NCBI GenBank assembly: GCA_017465095.1
Contig: JAFTWX010000077.1
Location: 84,665 to 148,664 of the forward strand
From: Lachnospiraceae bacterium
GTDB taxonomy: Bacteria > Bacillota > Clostridia > Lachnospirales > Lachnospiraceae
Length of the DNA stretch: 64,000 nt
Direction of reading: 5' to 3'
Positions 51,027 to 59,982 of this stretch are shown piece by piece (positions within the stretch are counted from its first letter, which is position 1; each line of letters opens with the position of its first letter). The notes below the pieces were generated by a model. The model was not told the origin of the DNA, ran no database searches, and saw only the letters and a list, made by a program, of their open reading frames with translations. Made by a program: the position numbers and the translations under genes.

Positions 51027-51055
51027 ATTATACATATTTAGTTTCCAAAAGGCAA
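51027..51055 (-). promoter_or_regulatory. Sigma-A-type promoter for the sigK-like gene
   Basis: Minus strand TTGCCT (51050-51055), 17-base spacer, perfect TATAAT (51027-51032), directly after the hemW stop and about 70 bases before the start codon. A second TATAAA lies closer to the gene without a clear -35. Confidence 0.55.
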
Positions 51056-51056
51056 G

Positions 51057-52217
51057 CTATAATAAAAATTGTTCGAACACATAATTGCTGACGTCAATCC
51101 CTTTTTTCGTCAGCGAAATCCTGCTTCCATCGTCACTGCAAGCAAGCAGTTCCTGCTTCATCAATTGCTCAATCTCGTCGCCGTACACCGCCTGTATATC
51201 CTGTCCGAACTGCCTGCGGAATTTTTCTTTGGAAACGCCTCCCATCATACGGAGCCCCAAAAACATAAACTCTTCCATCTCATCTTTTTCCGTGAGCTGT
51301 TCTTCCTCCATCCGCTGTACTTCGGCGCCGTTTCCCGCAAGCCATTTCTCTGTATAAACATTTAAATCACTGGTGTTTTTAAATCTGCAATGTCCGATCA
51401 GCGACGCACTTCCCAAACCGATTCCGAGATAATCCCCCCGCTCCCAGTAAACCGTATTGTGACGACATTCAAAACCTGTCTTGGCGTAGTTGGATATCTC
51501 ATATCTCCCGTAACCGGCTTTGTACAAAATCTCGCCGGTGCGCTCATACATCAGTCGGTCCGTCTCCTCATCCGGCAATAAAATACGACCGTTATTATAC
51601 ATCTCATAAAACGGGGTGTCCTCTTCCAGAATCAGGCTGTATGCGGAAATATGCTCCGGTTCCAGCTCAAGTACTTTTTGCAGTCCGTCGCAGTACATAG
51701 CTACTGTCTGCCCCGGCAATGCGGACATCAAATCAATATTGATATTTTTAACCCCCGCTGCGCGAAGCATCTGATACGTATCGAGAAACTGCTGATAGTT
51801 GTGAATCCGCCCCAGTCTTTTGAGCAGTTCATCGTCCGGAGACTGCAGCCCGATACTCACCCGGTTGATACCGTTTTTTAAATAACACTTGATTTTTTCT
51901 TCCGTGACGGTGCCCGGGTTCATCTCGATGGTAATCTCGCAGTCATTCCGGAACGCAAACACGTCCCTGAGCTTTTCAAAAACAGCTGTCATTTGCTCTT
52001 CCGTAAGTATCGACGGGGTCCCTCCACCAACAAAAACAGTTGTTATATTTTGTTTTGCAAGCGGCGTATTCCGGTAGCTTTCTATCTCCAAAAGCAAAGC
52101 CTGCACATACGTATCCCGCAGATGCGCATCCGCCGGCCCGGACAAAAAGTCACAGTACAGGCATTTGCGCTCGCAAAACGGAATATGAATATACAGGCTC
52201 AAATCTTTGTTTGTCAT
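51057..52217 (-). CDS. hemW: Radical SAM heme chaperone HemW
   Basis: 386 residues. The radical SAM cluster motif C15-x3-C19-x2-C22 lies in HIPFCERKCLYCDF, followed by TVFVGGGTPSILTEEQM, the SAM-binding stretch. The HemN-type C-terminal domain has GGVSKEKFRRQFGQDI. It lacks the extra Cys after the motif that marks true HemN coproporphyrinogen oxidase (CxxxCxxCxC), so HemW, a heme chaperone, is the better name. It starts 9 bases after lepA, the usual Firmicutes order lepA-hemW. In Bacillus this pair is followed by hrcA-grpE-dnaK; here a sigma factor follows. Confidence 0.93.
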   Translation of the reverse strand: MTNKDLSLYIHIPFCERKCLYCDFLSGPADAHLRDTYVQALLLEIESYRNTPLAKQNITTVFVGGGTPSILTEEQMTAVFEKLRDVFAFRNDCEITIEMNPGTVTEEKIKCYLKNGINRVSIGLQSPDDELLKRLGRIHNYQQFLDTYQMLRAAGVKNINIDLMSALPGQTVAMYCDGLQKVLELEPEHISAYSLILEEDTPFYEMYNNGRILLPDEETDRLMYERTGEILYKAGYGRYEISNYAKTGFECRHNTVYWERGDYLGIGLGSASLIGHCRFKNTSDLNVYTEKWLAGNGAEVQRMEEEQLTEKDEMEEFMFLGLRMMGGVSKEKFRRQFGQDIQAVYGDEIEQLMKQELLACSDDGSRISLTKKGIDVSNYVFEQFLL

Positions 52218-52226
52218 TTCTCTATC

Positions 52227-54044
52227 CTATTTTCTGTCATCCAGTTTCAGAACACTCATGAAGGCTTTCTGCGGAATCTCTACATTTCCGATCTGACGCA
52301 TACGCTTCTTACCTTCTTTTTGCTTTTCCAAAAGCTTTCTCTTACGGCTGATATCACCGCCGTAACATTTCGCAAGCACGTCCTTACGCATGGCTCTCAC
52401 GGTCTCGCGGGCAATTACTTTGCCACCGACTGCAGCCTGAATCGGGATTTCAAACAGATGACGCGGAATTTCTTCTTTTAATTTCTCGCACATCTTGCGA
52501 CCGCGCTCGTAAGCGCCGTCCTTGTGCACGATAAACGAAAGTGCATCCACTTCCTCTTTATTGATCAACACATCCAGTTTCACAAGCTGTGACGGTACAT
52601 ATCCCTTCAAATCATAGTCAAAAGATGCATATCCTCTGGAACGGGATTTCAGCGCATCAAAGAAGTCATAAATAATTTCATTGAGTGGCATATCGTAACG
52701 CAGAAGGGCTCTTGTCTCCTCCATGTACTCCATTCCGAGATAAACGCCGCGGCGTTCCTGGCAAAGCTCCATGATCGGTCCGATAAACTCTGTCGTCACC
52801 ATAATCTCGGCGCTGACAATCGGCTCTTCCATGTGTTCAATCTCCGACGGATCCGGAAGATTGCTCGGATTGGTCAGTTCAATCACTTCACCGTTTGTCT
52901 TAAACACTTTGTAAATAACGCCCGGTGCTGTCGTTACTAAATCCAGATTGTATTCTCTCTCCAGACGCTCCTGAATGATTTCCAGATGCAGCAGTCCGAG
53001 GAATCCGCAACGGAAGCCGAAGCCGAGGGCAACCGATGTCTCCGGCTCGTAGTTGAGGGATGCGTCATTGAGCTGCAGTTTTTCCAGCGCATCACGAAGC
53101 TCCGGATACTTGGCTCCGTCCGCCGGGTACATACCGCAGTACACCATGGAATTGACTTTTTTATATCCCGGAAGCGGCTGGGCACACGGATTTGCCGCAT
53201 CGGTAATCGTATCTCCCACCGCTGTGTCCTTTACATTTTTGATGGAGGCGGTAATATAGCCTACCATTCCGGCAGAAAGTTCATCGCAGGCAATAAACTG
53301 TCCTGCTCCGAAATATCCCACTTCCACAACATCCGCCGACGCTCCCGTGGCCATCATGCGGATTTTGGTTCCTTTTCTGACGCGTCCTTCCTTGATACGG
53401 CAGAAAACAATAACACCCTTATAGGAATCATAAATAGAATCGAAAATCAATGCCTGAAGCGGTGCATCCGCATCTCCGTCCGGCGCCGGAACCTTTGCAA
53501 CTACCTGTTCCAAAACCTCCTCGATACCGATACCGTTTTTGGCTGAAATCAGCGGTGCATCGTGGGCTTCCAGTCCGATGACGTCCTCAATTTCCTCCTT
53601 GACGCGGTCCGGATCCGCACTCGGCAGATCAATCTTGTTGATAACCGGAAATACATCCAAATCATGGTCCAGGGCAAGATAAACGTTGGCCAAAGTCTGC
53701 GCCTCAATTCCCTGCGCCGCATCCACAACGAGAATTGCTCCGTCACAGGCTGCAAGAGAACGGCTGACTTCATAGTTAAAGTCCACATGTCCCGGTGTAT
53801 CAATCAAATTGAAAATATACTCTTCCCCGTCCTGTGCCTTGTATACAATGCGGACAGTCTGCGCTTTGATTGTGATACCGCGCTCTCGTTCCAGTTCCAT
53901 ATTATCAAGCACCTGCGCCTGCATCTCACGCTGCGTCAAAAGCCCTGTCTTCTCAATAATACGGTCCGCCAGCGTCGATTTTCCGTGATCAATGTGCGCT
54001 ATAATGCAAAAATTACGAATTTTACTCTGATCTATCTGTGACAT
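52227..54044 (-). CDS. lepA: Ribosomal elongation factor 4 (LepA)
   Basis: About 605 residues from ATG 54044, which has a GGAGG site 6 bases upstream; the longer frame to 54086 has none. G1 motif [14 protein letters not shown]2 [13 protein letters not shown]3 DTPGHVDF, G4 NKIDLP. The C-terminal domain special to LepA ends in [20 protein letters not shown] and [18 protein letters not shown]. LepA back-translocates or helps ribosome assembly. Length is typical. Its promoter overlaps the divergent region with the YfhO-like gene. Confidence 0.98.
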   Translation of the reverse strand: MSQIDQSKIRNFCIIAHIDHGKSTLADRIIEKTGLLTQREMQAQVLDNMELERERGITIKAQTVRIVYKAQDGEEYIFNLIDTPGHVDFNYEVSRSLAACDGAILVVDAAQGIEAQTLANVYLALDHDLDVFPVINKIDLPSADPDRVKEEIEDVIGLEAHDAPLISAKNGIGIEEVLEQVVAKVPAPDGDADAPLQALIFDSIYDSYKGVIVFCRIKEGRVRKGTKIRMMATGASADVVEVGYFGAGQFIACDELSAGMVGYITASIKNVKDTAVGDTITDAANPCAQPLPGYKKVNSMVYCGMYPADGAKYPELRDALEKLQLNDASLNYEPETSVALGFGFRCGFLGLLHLEIIQERLEREYNLDLVTTAPGVIYKVFKTNGEVIELTNPSNLPDPSEIEHMEEPIVSAEIMVTTEFIGPIMELCQERRGVYLGMEYMEETRALLRYDMPLNEIIYDFFDALKSRSRGYASFDYDLKGYVPSQLVKLDVLINKEEVDALSFIVHKDGAYERGRKMCEKLKEEIPRHLFEIPIQAAVGGKVIARETVRAMRKDVLAKCYGGDISRKRKLLEKQKEGKKRMRQIGNVEIPQKAFMSVLKLDDRK

Positions 54045-54076
54045 GTAGTTCCTCCAAAATCTTATTTCCGCAAGAA

Positions 54077-54106
54077 AGTATACCATAAATGAATAGCCAT
54101 CTTCAA
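54077..54106 (-). promoter_or_regulatory. Sigma-A-type promoter for lepA
   Basis: Minus strand TTGAAG (54101-54106), 18-base spacer, TATACT (54077-54082) with TGG just upstream forming an extended -10. It lies about 33 bases before lepA. Confidence 0.55.
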
Positions 54107-54113
54107 GAAAGAA

Positions 54114-54122
54114 TGCTATAAT
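54114..54122 (+). promoter_or_regulatory. Extended -10 promoter for the YfhO-like gene
   Basis: Plus strand TGC then a perfect TATAAT (54117-54122), about 33 bases before the ATG. Its missing -35 region would fall on the lepA promoter, so the two divergent promoters overlap in a 110-base gap. The start codon has a GGAGG site 7 bases upstream. Confidence 0.5.
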
Positions 54123-54154
54123 ATTACTACTTTGTATTACAACGGAGGCTTATT

Positions 54155-57100
54155 ATGAAATTTGAATTCCACTTATTACCGCACAATGATATAAACAAAA
54201 AAGAGGAGGCCCCTTTGGAATGGAAACCATTCTACACCGGTTCCTCCAAATTTTTGAGCTTTTTAAGCAGAAATGCACTGTATTTATTATCCTTCTGCAT
54301 TCCTGTTTTTCTTCTGTTATTTTTAATGAATCAACACGGATTTGCACCTTTCGGCGACAGCTCGTTATATATTTTTAACGGTTCCGAACACCTTTCACTG
54401 TTTACATCTTTTGCCAATCAGATACAATCCGGCAATTTTTCTTTTTTTGCCCAAAACGGCAACATCGGCAGCGAATATTATTCTACGATTTTATACTATC
54501 TGTGCAGTCCATTGCATCTGTTTCTTGCCGTTTTTCCCGTACAGACTGCTGTTTATCTTCTGCACATACTGACCGTGCTCCGGATCGGCCTGTCCGGCTT
54601 TTTTATGTCACTGTATCTAACACACCGCCAGGGAGAAACGAGATTCTCAAAATATGACATAACTACTCTGATTTTCTCACTGGGTTATTCCATAAGTTCT
54701 TATATGCTCGTGCAGTATAATGACTTCATGTTCATGGACTGCGCCATGCTTTTCCCGCTACTTATGTTAACCTACGAGCAGCTTCTTTTCCAAAACCGCA
54801 GAAAGTCATTCATCGCAGTGCTTTCTTGCATGTTTTTCAGCAATTACTATATGACAGCAATCATCTGTCTTTTTCTTTGCATCCATTTTTTCACAAGAAA
54901 AAAAGACAACTTTCATCAGGCATGCAGCTTATTTCGCCGCCTTGTTTTTTCGTTTTTTTCCGCCGCTGCCATCAGCGCAATTACTGTAATACCCGGATTT
55001 TATTCACTCTATATATCTAAAATCACGAATTCCTTCTGGCCTGAATTTATACCAATCCACGACTGGCTCAGTCTCTTCTCCAAATTCATGCCAAACAACT
55101 ATGGCTCTTACGTCATGACCGAAGTCGGTGGAAGCAACTTATATTGCGGTCTTTTTGCCCTGATTCTGCTGTTTTTTTACCTAATGGACAAAAAAAACAA
55201 ACTGTCAATGCGAATCCGCAATCTTCTCTTTCTTGCGATTTTGATCATGTTTGCTAATATCGAGTCACTCCGTTATATCGCATCCTTTTTTATGCAGGAC
55301 TCATCACGCTTTAACGGGTTCGGATTCCTCATTTGCTTCTTTGTTCTCGCAATCAGTTCCGAATCTATGTATCGCTTGAAAGAAAATCCTCCGATTGTTT
55401 CCGTTCTTTCGGTCACTCTTCCGTTTGCCCTGTTTCTTTCATCCACACTATATGCCAAAGATTACTCTAACCGGGATTCTCTCTCGACCAGCATTATTTT
55501 CTTTGTAATCTATATGTTACTGATTGTTTTCTATCGCATTAATTCTATCAACCGTAAGGTATACCTTGGACTTATTATCTTCTTCTCAGTGATTGAATTA
55601 TTCGGCAACACCTCAAAAAATCTATCCTACATCAAGATGGACACAACACCTGTTGCCAACATTTATAAAACCGACAGCTCTACACTTCATGCGTTATCAT
55701 ACAATTTGTTTGACGATGATTTTTCGTTTGGCACCGATTTTGATTTTTGTTCTTTTCTTCCGGGGGATTATATTTCCACCGCTGAAACGGCATCTACTGT
55801 TTTTGAAAAACAAAACGATACCGCTGTATCTCTCGGCATTGATGAAAAGCTTTTTACCGACGCCGGACTGGATATCAGCTATCAGTGTTCAAACAATATT
55901 ATCTGTGTACAAACCTCGGACAATATCTTTTCTCTAAAAGTTAAGCCGGATACGCCAAACGCAAAAACACCATATAATCGACTGATTCTGACAATCACAC
56001 CGGATCAGAGCGGTGATCTCTATATATATACAAATCAGTTAGAGCATATCGGACAGGTAACTGCCGGTGAACCGTTTACACACGCCATGACCTTTGTCAC
56101 AAGCAGCAATCTGTTTGAAAACTACTGGATTCACGGTGCTTACTTAAACGAAAACACACCGGAGCTGTTACAGCAGCTCTCATGCGAATTTACGCCCCCA
56201 AAAAAACAAGGGGTAAACGCGTTTGTCACCGAGGTCGATGTAGCAGAAGAAGGGACTTTGCTTTTCAGCATTCCATACAGCAAATCCGTCAGATTCAAGG
56301 TAGACAACAGCCCCGTAACTCATGCAAAAGGGCCGCAAAACAGCACTGTTATTCCGATTTCCAGCGGAAAACACACAGTGCAAATTTCTCTGCGTTATGA
56401 CATATTTTATATCGGACTGCTTGTTTCTCTGTTCTCTCTATTATGGTGTCTGATTCAAACCAAAAAACAGAAAAAAGAGTGCATTTCCGAAACGAAAGGT
56501 ATTTTTTATAAGATAGAATGTTACATTCAGAACCATGCGGTTGCATTGTTTGCATTTACCATCCCGTTTGGCATTTTGCTGATTGCATGTGTTTTATTCA
56601 ACATTTCTCCGTTCGGTATTGATACCTTCTTCAAAAACGACGGTTCTGCGCTTACAATCCCGACCTTATATCAGTCGAGAGAGCAGCTTAAAAACGGAAG
56701 TCTTTTCTATTCATGGACTGCAGGCGGCGGATCAAACATCTTCTACACGTTGCCGGCTATGTTTATGAATTACTGGCTATGTCTGATTCCGGACGCACAT
56801 TTACTTCCATTTGTCACAATAATTGAAGTTATTAAAATCGGTCTTTGCGGGCTGAGTATGTATTTTTATATTACCCGCCGTAAAATCGGCCAACGCATGT
56901 ATCGCGGAGACTATCGTATCCTTATGTTTACCACCGCATACAGCCTGAGTGCTTATATGATTAACATGCGCGGATTTTTTTCCTGGGTGGATATACTTTT
57001 ACTCTTCCCGCTTATCTTACTTGCCATGGATAAGCTAATGCTAGAAAAGAAAAAAAGCATATATATTTTGTTGCTCGCATTAGGTATTCTGATTAACTAC

Positions 57101-59026
57101 AACATCACTCTGTATGTTTGTGTTTTCCTTGTATTTACGTTTTTTACTTATCCATTCAGAAATTTCAAGGACTTTGTATACAAGGGCTTTCGGTTTGCAT
57201 TCAGTTCTATTCTGTCTGCGGGCATGTGTTTCTTTGTCTTGTTCGCAACTTATATGGGCATGCAGGTAAGCCCGTACTCCGCCGATGACTCTGTTTTTCC
57301 GACATTTACATTTTATCAGAGTTTCTTCGACAGTCTGAAACAGAGCTTTGTCCTGTCAGAGCCTATCATCATCACAACCTCTGACGGTGCCATTAATCTT
57401 TATTGCGGTGTCTTTTGCCTGCTTCTGACTGCACTTTACATTCTCTCAGTTAAACGAAACAAAAACAAACTATTAAAATTGGGATTTATGCTGTTTGTCT
57501 TCTTTTCAAGCAACAATAATCTGCTCAGCTATATATGGAACGGATTCCATTATCAGACGAAAGTTCCGAACCGCTATTCTTTCCTTCTGATTTTTTTGCT
57601 TCTTGATATATCCATCGAAGCACTTTATCAGATAAAAAAATGCAACATGCAAAAACTTATCGGTGCATACGCAGGAATCACTACACTTTGTATTATCACT
57701 TCCCTGCTAGCAAAAGAATCGCTTCCGCCGGAATCTGCCATAGCAACACTGGTACTTCTTACGATGTTCTTTGTATTGCTTTTACTGCTGCGACACAAAA
57801 AAATTCAACCATTATTTATAAAACGTGTTTTTGTTGTCATCGCTGTTGCGGAGCTCTGCATCAACACGTGTTATAATTTTGGTTCCGCAGAGTTCGGACG
57901 TATTGATAACATCAACTACAACCGAAAGATTACCGCATTCCTGAAAGATGAGTATCTCGGTGAAAATATGCTTGACCGCGTCGCATATCTCGGCCCGGTT
58001 CTCATAAACCAGAACATGGTCAATCATGTAAATTCGTTGAACCAGTTTAATTCTTTCCTGACCACCTATCAGAGGAATCTCGGTTCTGCACTCGGCTATG
58101 GTGTGTCCAACAACCTAATTACAGCCGAAAATAACCTAACACCGTTTTCCAATGCCGTTACAAACGTAAAATATATGGTAGTGGATGAATATACGCTCTC
58201 CGAATTTGTCGACCTAGAGCACTACACTCCGGTCGCCTCATACAACACTGGTATTATTCTGAAAAACGACCGTGCTCTTCCGCTTGCATACTATACGCCG
58301 TACGAAAGCTTTGTATACAGTGATAATGTGGACTCTGCCGAGGACTTCTGCAACGGCTATGTAAAAGGATTCTTTCCAGAAGACTGTCTATTTACTGACT
58401 CAACCGAGATTGGCAATGTGGAATGGAGCCTCTCTGACCCTGTAAATAACTTTGTTTTCTCGGAAAATGCACAAGAAGAAACCATGTATGCACACCTTCA
58501 CTTTGAACCCGAAAAAAGCGGCGAATATTATTATCGCATTCATGAATTCTTCTATCTCGGTTATTTAGAAGCCGGAAAGTCCTATGACTTTACACTTGAG
58601 GTAACCGCCAATGACACCGGAATCATGTCCATCTATCACGATGATGTCTTCCAAAAGTTCTACGACGAAGCATCCAAACATACGATGGAGATTACAGACT
58701 ACAGCGACACACATATAAACGGAACCATCACCCTTCCGAAAGACGGTTGCGTATACTTTGCCATCCCTTATGAAAGGGGCTGGACTGCTTATGTGGACGG
58801 CAAAAAGACAGAGCTTGGCTCTTTCAGCAACGGAACCATGTTCCTGACCACTACAGAAGGAACTCACGACATTCACCTTGAATTTAGGCCTGCCGGGCTT
58901 ACAGTAGGTGTTGCCGTATCGCTCGTCTTTGTTTTCCTTTATCTGTTGGTCATCCTGAGTGAAATCATAACAAAAAAGAGAAGCAGAACCTCTGCTTCTC
59001 CTGAAATCTCTACTGAAATAGAATAA
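54155..59026 (+). CDS. Tandem-duplicated YfhO-like membrane glycosyltransferase
   Basis: 1623 residues, about twice the usual YfhO length (roughly 850). Two homologous modules are visible. Module 1 (about 45-775) starts with a membrane helix and APFGDSSLYIFNGSEH and ends in a beta-rich part with SIPYSKSVRFKVDNSP before a last helix. Module 2 (about 785-1623) starts with a helix and SPFGIDTFFKNDGSAL and ends in IPYERGWTAYVDGKKTELGS before a last helix. Each has many membrane helices between. YfhO is known as a GT-C-type enzyme that transfers sugars from polyprenyl phosphate to lipoteichoic acid, with the GT2 enzyme CsbB. At the loop position FG+8, where YfhO proteins usually have Asp, module 2 has D829 but module 1 has N75; module 1 also lost the GW of the PY-x-x-GW motif. 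Module 1 may be inactive or altered. Only plus-strand gene in the window; it ends 1 base from the stop of the GT2 gene. Confidence 0.85.
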   Translation: MKFEFHLLPHNDINKKEEAPLEWKPFYTGSSKFLSFLSRNALYLLSFCIPVFLLLFLMNQHGFAPFGDSSLYIFNGSEHLSLFTSFANQIQSGNFSFFAQNGNIGSEYYSTILYYLCSPLHLFLAVFPVQTAVYLLHILTVLRIGLSGFFMSLYLTHRQGETRFSKYDITTLIFSLGYSISSYMLVQYNDFMFMDCAMLFPLLMLTYEQLLFQNRRKSFIAVLSCMFFSNYYMTAIICLFLCIHFFTRKKDNFHQACSLFRRLVFSFFSAAAISAITVIPGFYSLYISKITNSFWPEFIPIHDWLSLFSKFMPNNYGSYVMTEVGGSNLYCGLFALILLFFYLMDKKNKLSMRIRNLLFLAILIMFANIESLRYIASFFMQDSSRFNGFGFLICFFVLAISSESMYRLKENPPIVSVLSVTLPFALFLSSTLYAKDYSNRDSLSTSIIFFVIYMLLIVFYRINSINRKVYLGLIIFFSVIELFGNTSKNLSYIKMDTTPVANIYKTDSSTLHALSYNLFDDDFSFGTDFDFCSFLPGDYISTAETASTVFEKQNDTAVSLGIDEKLFTDAGLDISYQCSNNIICVQTSDNIFSLKVKPDTPNAKTPYNRLILTITPDQSGDLYIYTNQLEHIGQVTAGEPFTHAMTFVTSSNLFENYWIHGAYLNENTPELLQQLSCEFTPPKKQGVNAFVTEVDVAEEGTLLFSIPYSKSVRFKVDNSPVTHAKGPQNSTVIPISSGKHTVQISLRYDIFYIGLLVSLFSLLWCLIQTKKQKKECISETKGIFYKIECYIQNHAVALFAFTIPFGILLIACVLFNISPFGIDTFFKNDGSALTIPTLYQSREQLKNGSLFYSWTAGGGSNIFYTLPAMFMNYWLCLIPDAHLLPFVTIIEVIKIGLCGLSMYFYITRRKIGQRMYRGDYRILMFTTAYSLSAYMINMRGFFSWVDILLLFPLILLAMDKLMLEKKKSIYILLLALGILINYNITLYVCVFLVFTFFTYPFRNFKDFVYKGFRFAFSSILSAGMCFFVLFATYMGMQVSPYSADDSVFPTFTFYQSFFDSLKQSFVLSEPIIITTSDGAINLYCGVFCLLLTALYILSVKRNKNKLLKLGFMLFVFFSSNNNLLSYIWNGFHYQTKVPNRYSFLLIFLLLDISIEALYQIKKCNMQKLIGAYAGITTLCIITSLLAKESLPPESAIATLVLLTMFFVLLLLLRHKKIQPLFIKRVFVVIAVAELCINTCYNFGSAEFGRIDNINYNRKITAFLKDEYLGENMLDRVAYLGPVLINQNMVNHVNSLNQFNSFLTTYQRNLGSALGYGVSNNLITAENNLTPFSNAVTNVKYMVVDEYTLSEFVDLEHYTPVASYNTGIILKNDRALPLAYYTPYESFVYSDNVDSAEDFCNGYVKGFFPEDCLFTDSTEIGNVEWSLSDPVNNFVFSENAQEETMYAHLHFEPEKSGEYYYRIHEFFYLGYLEAGKSYDFTLEVTANDTGIMSIYHDDVFQKFYDEASKHTMEITDYSDTHINGTITLPKDGCVYFAIPYERGWTAYVDGKKTELGSFSNGTMFLTTTEGTHDIHLEFRPAGLTVGVAVSLVFVFLYLLVILSEIITKKRSRTSASPEISTEIE
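58972..59000 (-). terminator. Intrinsic terminator of the glycosyltransferase operon, inside the opposite gene
   Basis: A perfect 10 bp stem, GAGAAGCAGA (58978-58987) with TCTGCTTCTC (58991-59000), loop of 3, followed on the minus strand by six T (58977-58972). It lies 27 bases past the GT2 stop, within the last codons of the plus-strand YfhO-like gene. Confidence 0.85.
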
Positions 59027-59974
59027 TTATTCATTCTGATTCATATCCTCATGCGTCACGATTTGTCTGATGACATATTGTGGCGCATTGTTTATGGTAA
59101 TGTATATACGTCCTACATACTCACCGATGATTCCCAAAAGCAACATGATAATACCGCCGATAAACAGCATAATTGCAGCCAGGGAACTGTATCCCATCAA
59201 AACCTGCGGCTGCAGGAGTTTATGTACGATAATGTATACGCCGTACAGAAAACCGACACACGCGGAAATGATACCGATAAACGTCGCCATTCGGAGAGGT
59301 TTCGGGGAAAAGGCCGTAAAACCGTTCACCCAAAGGGCAAGAAGCTTTCCGAACGAATATCCGGAACGTCCCTCCACACGCTCTCTCTGGTGCACCGTCA
59401 CACAGCTGATATTGCGCGTTGCACGTATAATGAGCCCTCCGAGATACGGATAGGAATTATGGTATTTAATCATTTCATTTACAATCACTCTTCGACAGAC
59501 AAAAAAGCTGGAACCGTGAAGCCCTTTCGGCCACTCAAGGAGAGATTCCTGCATTTTAAGATTCATCCAGCTGCCGAATCTGCGGAACAGACTCTGTTTA
59601 ATCTCCGGGTAGGAACCATACACCACATCCCTGCCGTTTTCCAATTCATCGATGAGAAGAAACATCTCATCTACCGGCGCCTGTCCGTCATCATCCATGG
59701 AAAAAACATAATCCCCCGATGCATTGCCGAAACCGGCCAAAACCGCGGAATGCTGTCCGAAATTTCTCGTGAAATTAATGCCCTTTATCTTCGGATTGCC
59801 TTTGACAAGTCCGCAAATCACATCCCAGACCCCGTCCGGCGAGCAGTCATTTACCAAAACAATCTCATAATCGTATCCGGAATGCTGACCCACTGTTTTA
59901 ATTATTTCATCTACCACTCCACAAATCGTATGTTCTGAACGATAACATGGAATTACTACCGAAATCGTTTTCAT
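59027..59974 (-). CDS. GtrB/CsbB-type polyprenyl-phosphate glycosyltransferase (GT2)
   Basis: 315 residues. GT2 fold with ISVVIPCYRSEHTICGVVDE, the nucleotide-binding EIVLVNDCSPDG, RNFGQHSAVLAGFGNASGDY and the metal-binding DDD in VFSMDDDGQAP. Two C-terminal membrane helices (about 228-250 and 262-290) place it at the membrane, as in GtrB, ArnC and CsbB. Such enzymes load a sugar from a nucleotide onto undecaprenyl phosphate for export. It is the last gene of the operon, 8 bases after the ATP-grasp gene, with an AGGAGCG site. It sits end to end with the YfhO-like transferase, its expected partner. The sugar cannot be told from sequence. Confidence 0.9.
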   Translation of the reverse strand: MKTISVVIPCYRSEHTICGVVDEIIKTVGQHSGYDYEIVLVNDCSPDGVWDVICGLVKGNPKIKGINFTRNFGQHSAVLAGFGNASGDYVFSMDDDGQAPVDEMFLLIDELENGRDVVYGSYPEIKQSLFRRFGSWMNLKMQESLLEWPKGLHGSSFFVCRRVIVNEMIKYHNSYPYLGGLIIRATRNISCVTVHQRERVEGRSGYSFGKLLALWVNGFTAFSPKPLRMATFIGIISACVGFLYGVYIIVHKLLQPQVLMGYSSLAAIMLFIGGIIMLLLGIIGEYVGRIYITINNAPQYVIRQIVTHEDMNQNE

Positions 59975-59982
59975 CTTCGCTC

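Noticed and set aside
51057..52217. Coproporphyrinogen III oxidase HemN
   Set aside because: The fourth Cys of the HemN motif is replaced (CLYCDF ends in Phe), so HemW fits better.
54153..54347. 64-residue open frame on the minus strand
   Set aside because: Antisense to the start of the YfhO-like gene, without motif, ribosome binding site or plausible product.
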